From JBLHZY01 sp047631555 (lineage in GTDB: Bacteria; Pseudomonadota; Alphaproteobacteria; Rhodobacterales; Rhodobacteraceae), in assembly GCA_047631555.1 (NCBI GenBank), contig JBLHZY010000003.1, positions 200,153 to 264,152 on the forward strand: 64,000 bases of DNA, written 5' to 3'. Positions 58,986 through 64,000 of the stretch are shown here, piece after piece (the first letter of the stretch is position 1; every line of letters starts with the position of its first letter). The notes under the pieces are model-generated. The model did no database searches. It worked only from the letters and a program-made list of their open reading frames with translations, and was not told the DNA's origin. The translations under genes and the position numbers were made by a program.

Positions 58986-60866
58986 ATGAAAACCTCCATT
59001 GCCACTGTGTCGATCTCCGGCAGTCTGCGTGAAAAGCTTGAGGCTATAGCGGGCGCCGGCTTTGACGGGATCGAGATTTTTGAGCAGGATTTCATTGCCG
59101 ATGAGGGAAGCCCGCGCGAGGTCGCCCGGATGATCCGCGATCACGGGCTTGAGATCACGCTGTTTCAGCCCTTTCGCGATTTTGAAGGCCTGCCGGAGGG
59201 GTTGCGCGCCAAAGCCTTTGATCGTGCCGAACGCAAATTTGATCTGATGCAGGAGCTTGGCACTGATCTGGTGCTGTTCTGCTCGTCGTGCCATCCCAAG
59301 GCTATGGGTGGCATTGATCGCGCTGCGGCGGATTTTAGTGAACTGGGCGAGCGCGCTGCCAAACGCGGCATTCGCGTTGGCTACGAGGCGCTGGCCTGGG
59401 GCACGCATGTAAATGATCACCGCGATGCGTGGGAAATCGTTCGCCGCGCCGATCACCCCAATATCGGCCTGATCGTTGACAGCTTTCATACCCTCGGGCG
59501 CGGGATTGATCCCGAGACCATCCGGCGCATTCCGGGCGATAAGATCTTTTTCGTTCAGCTCGCCGATGCGCCCAAAATCGATATGGATCTGCTTTACTGG
59601 TCACGCCACTTTCGTAACATGCCCGGAGAGGGCGACCTGCCCGTTCTTGATTTCATGCGCGCGGTGATTGCAACGGGATATGAAGGCCCCGTGAGCCTTG
59701 AAATTTTCAACGATCAGTTTCGCGCAGGCTCCCCCCGCACGATCGCCAAAGACGGTCATCGCTCGTTGATCGCGCTTTTGGATGATGTGCGTCGCGTAGA
59801 GCCTGCGCCGCAGATCAGCATGCCCGAGATACCCGCGCGCCTCCTTGTTGCAGGCGTTGAGTTTATCGAGTTTGCGACGAAGGGCGCGGAGGCTGAGGCG
59901 CTCTGCACCTTACTATCGAGCCTTGGTTTTGCGCAGACCGGCCAGCACGTTTCAAAGGCGGCGACCCTTTGGCAACAGGGCGAAATTCGGATCGTTTTGA
60001 ACGCTGAAAGCAGCGATTTTGCAGGCGCTGCCTTTAATGTTCATGGCACATCGGTGTGTGATATTGGGCTGAGTGTTGCTTCGGCCAGTCAAACTGTGGT
60101 GCGCGCAAGAAGTCTGGGAGCTGAGCCTTTCGGACAGCCGCTTGGCCCGGGGCAGCTGGACATCCCGGCGATACGCGGCCTTGGCGGAAGTATTTTACAT
60201 TTCCTCGACGGCGCGCATCGAGATGTCTGGCAACACGAATTCAATGCGCCCGTTTCCGCGCCTAAAGGCATTGGGCTTATGCGCGTAGATCACATCGCGC
60301 AAACGATGACCTACGATGAAATGCTCAGTTGGTCGCTGTTTTACACGACCCTTTTTGACATGCATCGCGCACCCATGGTCGATGTGATCGATCCTGATGG
60401 TCTTGTTCGCAGCCAAGCGATCGCCACGCCGGATCGAAGGTTTCAAATCACCCTCAACGGCGCTGAAACCCACCGTACCCTTGCGGGAACCTTCCTTGCC
60501 GATAGTTTCGGCGCACCAGTGCAACATATTGCTCTGAGCTCAGAAGACATTTTCGCAACGGCGGAAATGCTTCGCGCGGCGCATTTCGAACCGCTGCCTA
60601 TTTCGCCCAATTACTATGAAGATCTCGCCAGTCGTTTCGAGCTTGATGACTCTGAAATTCAGCGCATGCAGGCGGCGCAAATCCTCTATGATAGCGATGG
60701 GGTTGGTGATTTTTTTCAGCTCTATTCTCGCCCACTCTTCGGCGGTCTCTTCTTTGAAATCATACAGAGGACCGGTGAATATAGCGGCTACGGCGCGCCG
60801 AATGCACCTTTCCGCATCGCTGCGCAAAAGCGGCTTGGGCGGACTAAGGGGATGCCAAACTCTTGA
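58986..60866 (+). CDS. Bifunctional sugar phosphate isomerase / 4-HPPD-like protein, probably 3-dehydroshikimate dehydratase (QuiC type)
   Basis: 626 residues. The N-terminal half is a xylose-isomerase-like TIM barrel: AGAGFDGIEIFEQDF, VGYEALAWGTHVNDH (Glu metal ligand), GLIVDSFHTLGRG (Asp) and VSLEIFNDQFR (Glu), all expected for 3-dehydroshikimate dehydratase. The C-terminal half is a VOC domain of the 4-hydroxyphenylpyruvate dioxygenase type, with VDHIAQTM, VQHIALSSEDIF and FFEIIQRTGEYSGYG. Length (about 630) fits the fused QuiC class that converts 3-dehydroshikimate to protocatechuate. The C-terminal role is unclear. It is regulated, by inference, by the adjacent LysR protein. Confidence 0.85.
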   Translation: MKTSIATVSISGSLREKLEAIAGAGFDGIEIFEQDFIADEGSPREVARMIRDHGLEITLFQPFRDFEGLPEGLRAKAFDRAERKFDLMQELGTDLVLFCSSCHPKAMGGIDRAAADFSELGERAAKRGIRVGYEALAWGTHVNDHRDAWEIVRRADHPNIGLIVDSFHTLGRGIDPETIRRIPGDKIFFVQLADAPKIDMDLLYWSRHFRNMPGEGDLPVLDFMRAVIATGYEGPVSLEIFNDQFRAGSPRTIAKDGHRSLIALLDDVRRVEPAPQISMPEIPARLLVAGVEFIEFATKGAEAEALCTLLSSLGFAQTGQHVSKAATLWQQGEIRIVLNAESSDFAGAAFNVHGTSVCDIGLSVASASQTVVRARSLGAEPFGQPLGPGQLDIPAIRGLGGSILHFLDGAHRDVWQHEFNAPVSAPKGIGLMRVDHIAQTMTYDEMLSWSLFYTTLFDMHRAPMVDVIDPDGLVRSQAIATPDRRFQITLNGAETHRTLAGTFLADSFGAPVQHIALSSEDIFATAEMLRAAHFEPLPISPNYYEDLASRFELDDSEIQRMQAAQILYDSDGVGDFFQLYSRPLFGGLFFEIIQRTGEYSGYGAPNAPFRIAAQKRLGRTKGMPNS

Positions 60867-61459
60867 AACAGCCATTGCATAAATTGGCGTGATCTTTCTA
60901 ATCGTGAAGTACGCCTCGTAGTGGCAAACTGAGTATTCCAGAAGTCTTTAGCACTTTTCTCACGCTATCGGTCCGAGCGCTTCAGATATTCCAGCTGGCA
61001 CTTTGGACGCCAGCACATTCTGTCAATGGCTCTTGTTTTCCCGGTAGATTTCTTCCCTACGGCCCCAAACGCATGCATGCGCATGGCCTTGCTTTAGCAG
61101 AGTTCAAATTACAGGTGTGCCGCGTTTATTTTTTTGATTACCCGTCCATACAAAAATACCGACAAGTATTGCCGACTTCGCAGGGCGCTATAGCACTCTG
61201 AGTTTTCACCAAATGTCGCGGTCTTCGTTCGACACGAATACTTTCTCCACACCAAATCTTGGAATTTACCGAACGTGTCCCGAAAGCCCGTACATTTCTA
61301 CAATCGAAATACCCAATTTCCATAATGTGTCGTTGAGTCCGTCGCGCAAACTGAAATGCACCCGCGAGCAAGTTGACTTTCTCTGTCCTTAGATACAGTG
61401 ATATGGGTAACAATTCATCCGAGTGTCAAAATTCACTTTAGTCTGCGAGTCCGTTCATC
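60867..61459. other. Gene-poor low-GC stretch
   Basis: 593 bp between the dehydratase gene and the broken glycosyltransferase gene. AT-richer than the core region. A 91-codon frame on the minus strand (61138-61413) has no recognisable features. No tRNA, terminator or known repeat was found. It is likely part of an acquired segment. Confidence 0.5.
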
Positions 61460-62437
61460 ATGCATATGTGTTTTTTGTCGCCTCGCGGTTTTACAGGCGG
61501 GCCGATGGCAATCCACCAAGCGGCTGCGCGTGTCAACGAACTCGGCGGGCAAGCCTCAATTATGTACGTCCGTGGCGGGCGCAATTCGATTTCGGAAAAG
61601 CAGGAAAAAATCCGCACAAATCTCAACTGTCTTAGTCATCGCTCTATAGACGGACGACTTAAAAAATATGGCGTGCCAATCTCCAAAATTGTGACAAAAG
61701 ACACTCACTTTGTAATACCTTAGACTATGCCCGATTTGGCATTTCAGCTCCTCGGATTAGGGTGCTCAAACGTTTATATCTGGTGGCTTAGTGTGGATAA
61801 TTTTCCACTTACACAGCTTTATACCCTCTCTAGTCAGAGTTTGTTTCGCTCATGTACGCATCTGTGTCAGTCCGCCTATGCGCGTGAGTTCGTGTTGGCT
61901 CATGGCGGCGAAAAAGTTGAAATGTTCTCGGATTTTACGGACATTGGGGATTTGGGGGAGTCTCCTTTTACTGCAGACCGTAAATTTGACGTCGCTTATC
62001 TCCCCAACAAAGCAAACGGTGCAGAGGCCGCTTTGGAACAGTTAAGCAGGACATACAAAGTTGTCGCCCTTCGCAACATGTCTCGCGAGGACATCAAAGA
62101 AACTCTTTTTCAGACCAAGATTTTTCTGGATTTCGGACATCACCCAGGAAAAGATCGAGTCCCGCGTGAAGCCGCCCTATGTGGTGCTATTCCGCTCGTT
62201 CGCCGTCAAGGTGCTGCTGCGGTTTATGAAGACGTGCCGCTCCCTGATGAGCTCCTCATTGAAACCCGCTGCTTTTTTGATTTGGATGATCTTCAGGCTA
62301 GGGTTGCTCAGATATTGGAGGACACTCAGAAGTGGAATCTGGAACTATCAGATTACCGCGATTGGATCATGGCCGAGGAAGTCAGGTTTGATTCCGAAGT
62401 CCGAAACCTGATCGCTCTTACAGAAAACGAGAATTAA
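61460..62437 (+). pseudogene. Glycosyltransferase-like gene interrupted by an in-frame amber stop
   Basis: The same frame continues across TAG at 61721-61723: MHMCFLSPRGFTGGPMAIHQ.. to HFVIP, stop, then TMPDLAFQLLGLGCSNVYIWWLSVDNF and on to 62437. Without the stop it would be 325 residues. HFVIP-x-TMPDLA reads as one continuous strand, and a G-to-T change from GAG to TAG would explain the break. The later part (FLDFGHHPGKDRVPREAALCGAIPLVRR, key FLDFGHHPGKDRVPREAA) resembles GT4-like and polysaccharide-synthesis proteins that bind nucleotide-sugar. ATG 61460 and 61727 are both possible starts of separate pieces. It lies 1 bp before glf, low in GC, likely acquired. Confidence 0.7.
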
Positions 62438-62438
62438 C

Positions 62439-63569
62439 ATGCCTGATGCACGTATTTGCATTGTGGGCGCCGGCGTAACTGGCGCGACCATCGCTCGATA
62501 TCTCGCCGACATCGGGATTGCATCGCATGTATTTGACTCGCGCAATCACGTAGCTGGAAATTGCCACACGGAATGGGACGCGAAAGCAAAGTGCTACCAT
62601 CACGTCTATGGCCCGCATATTTTTCATACGAACACGCAAGAAGTGATTGATTGGATTTCGCGTTTCACCGAACTGGTCCCTTACAAACACTCGGTCAAAT
62701 CAACGACAAAGGGAAAGGTGTTCAGCCTTCCAATCAACCTTCACACTCTGAATCAATTCTTTGGTGCTGCGATGTCACCTAACGAAGCGCAAGCATACCT
62801 CAAGGGGCTTGCGGATGGCAGCGTTGACTCAGATGAGAATTTTGAAACACGAGCTGTTTCTTTGATTGGTCGGAATTTGTATGAGTCGTTTTTCGAAGGC
62901 TATACTCGCAAGCAATGGGGCGTCGAGCCAAGTCAAATACCGTCTGACATTTTGAAGCGCTTACCTGTGCGCTTTAATTACGATGACAATTACTTCTTTC
63001 ATGCGTTCCAAGGTTTGCCCAAGGCGGGTTATACCGAGATGGTTGCAGCGATGCTCGATCATCCCCTCATCACCGTTTCTCTAAATTCCCCCAAAAGATT
63101 TGCAGACCTAAAAGATCAGTACGATAAGATTTTTTGGAGCGGTCCTATTGAAGATGTTTTCGACGCCGATGAGGGGTATCTCCCCTACCGCACGCTCGAG
63201 TTCGAAACCTCACATGTGCGCGGCGACACACAGGGCTGTCCTGTTATGAATTTCCCAGATGAGGACGTCAGCTATACCCGCTCAACGCAGCACAATTATT
63301 TTCGCTCCGCTTTGGAGACCTCCGAGATAGAAGTCTCTTTGATGACTTATGAATACAGCAAAACGTGGAAACCAGGCGATATTCAGTATTACCCAGTTCA
63401 TTTGACGGGAGAAAACGACTTACTCGCCCGCTATAAAGCGCGGGCTGCCAAAATTGAGAACCTACAGCTGTGTGGTCGCTTGGGGCAATTTAAGTATATG
63501 GACATGGATGTCGCAATTAAGGGCGCGCTTGATTTGGTGGCTGCGAGCTACCCACATTCAAAGGCATAA
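62439..63569 (+). CDS. glf: UDP-galactopyranose mutase
   Basis: 376 residues. FAD-binding ICIVGAGVTGATIARYLADIG and the Glf signature GPHIFHTNTQEVIDW (key YGPHIFHT). The middle has PVRFNYDDNYFFHAFQGLPKAGYTEM, and the C-terminus has GRLGQFKYMDMDVAIKGAL. It converts UDP-galactopyranose to UDP-galactofuranose for surface polysaccharide. It is preceded directly by the broken glycosyltransferase gene, so the pair probably once formed a galactofuranose module. Low GC and its place next to a tRNA suggest horizontal acquisition. Confidence 0.95.
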   Translation: MPDARICIVGAGVTGATIARYLADIGIASHVFDSRNHVAGNCHTEWDAKAKCYHHVYGPHIFHTNTQEVIDWISRFTELVPYKHSVKSTTKGKVFSLPINLHTLNQFFGAAMSPNEAQAYLKGLADGSVDSDENFETRAVSLIGRNLYESFFEGYTRKQWGVEPSQIPSDILKRLPVRFNYDDNYFFHAFQGLPKAGYTEMVAAMLDHPLITVSLNSPKRFADLKDQYDKIFWSGPIEDVFDADEGYLPYRTLEFETSHVRGDTQGCPVMNFPDEDVSYTRSTQHNYFRSALETSEIEVSLMTYEYSKTWKPGDIQYYPVHLTGENDLLARYKARAAKIENLQLCGRLGQFKYMDMDVAIKGALDLVAASYPHSKA

Positions 63570-63790
63570 TAGTTTTTTCGGGACTATATTGCCGCCAATT
63601 TGTTGGAACTAATGGCTCCCAAACCCAAAACTCGGGCAAAGGGTCTATATTTGACATGACATTAGTTTTACAGATTTGGGGATTCTTCCTTTGCGCCACT
63701 GTCGATCAGAGCATGTGTGTGATGCGTATTAAACGTCACGCAATTGATCCTATGGATCGCTTGTTGTTTATGCGGTCTGGTGTGTGATGT

Positions 63791-63822
63791 TGGTTGGGGA
63801 GTAGGGTTTGAACCTACGACCC
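63791..63822 (-). repeat. Partial copy of the 3' end of tRNA-fMet
   Basis: Read on the minus strand, GGTCGTAGGTTCAAACCCTA.. to CCAACCA matches the T-arm, acceptor and CCA end of the intact tRNA-fMet at 63893-63969, with one T/C change and one missing G. The rest of a tRNA is absent. The two start about 102 bp apart. Confidence 0.7.
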
Positions 63823-63892
63823 CGGGTGCGTGGTATTCATGCACGGGGCATTGCCTTGGCAATGTTCTGTAATCGGGGTGTTGGTTTTTTAT

Positions 63893-63969
<77 letters not shown>

Positions 63970-64000
63970 ACAGTATAGTGGCCTACCGCATTCGCTACTT

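Noticed and set aside
61138..61413. 91-codon frame on the minus strand in the gene-poor low-GC stretch
   Set aside because: No motif, no ribosome site and poor coding pattern.
63791..63890. A second complete tRNA gene next to tRNA-fMet
   Set aside because: Only the 3' 32 bases fit a tRNA. The rest cannot form acceptor, D and anticodon arms.

Overview
The window looks like a chromosomal segment of an alphaproteobacterium of the order Rhodobacterales (Roseobacter/Rhodobacter group). The evidence is the moderately high GC, a LuxI/LuxR quorum-sensing pair, almost the whole ethylmalonyl-CoA pathway set (ccr, ecm, mesaconyl-CoA hydratase, malyl-CoA thioesterase), NnrU, TIGR02186 and TIGR02300 family proteins, an Irr-type iron operator, and the sdh / mdh / suc / lpd order I remember from Rhodobacter sphaeroides. 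Most of the window is ordinary, densely packed core genome. The last 8 kb, between a tRNA-Ala and a tRNA-fMet gene, is accessory and disturbed.

Layout. 1-11918: housekeeping genes: rsmI (partial), an LpoA-like lipoprotein, glnD, murJ, a rhomboid-like protein without catalytic residues, trpS, a VOC protein, a hypothetical membrane protein, a universal stress protein, then nfuA-tsaB-rimI behind an Irr box. 11985-16751: a BMP-type nucleoside ABC importer operon with a foldable leader and a terminator. 16829-20062: TauE plus TIGR02186, and a RecD-like helicase. 20124-21817: luxI, luxR and a small gene overlapping luxR. 22111-27100: ccr, an acyltransferase and ecm. 27210-32188: glycosyltransferase, deoD, aldo/keto reductase, a frameshifted creD and a lipoprotein. 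32361-36814: sdhCDAB with two extra genes between sdhA and sdhB. 37151-40561: two TM2 proteins, then mesaconyl-CoA hydratase, DUF1737, nnrU and mcl2. 40847-43039: small secreted protein, TauE-like exporter, mdh. 43104-53830: glycosyltransferase, then sucC-sucD-DUF805-sucA-sucB-membrane protein-MAPEG-lpd. 53908-55983: GntR regulator, zinc peptidase, TIGR02300 and tRNA-Ala. 56248-64000: accessory region.

How it fits together. Acetyl-CoA assimilation and the TCA cycle dominate 22-54 kb. Ccr and Ecm convert crotonyl-CoA to methylsuccinyl-CoA. The hydratase and Mcl2 complete formation of glyoxylate, propionyl-CoA and malate. Sdh, Mdh, SucCD, SucAB and Lpd run the cycle itself. The sdh and suc promoters share the same tandem operator, a pair of 10-bp TGTGATCACA-type palindromes 21 bp apart, so one unknown regulator probably controls both operons.

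Most interesting features: the shared TCA operator; a 21-nt element found just after three unrelated stop codons; a LysR gene whose first 103 bp are duplicated on both sides of an inserted, probably 5'-truncated methyltransferase gene; a tRNA-fMet 3'-end copy next to the intact tRNA and a low-GC polysaccharide gene pair; and a set of candidate operators (Irr, lux-type, ccr, mcl2, LysR). No CRISPR array, complete insertion sequence, phage gene or rRNA gene was seen.
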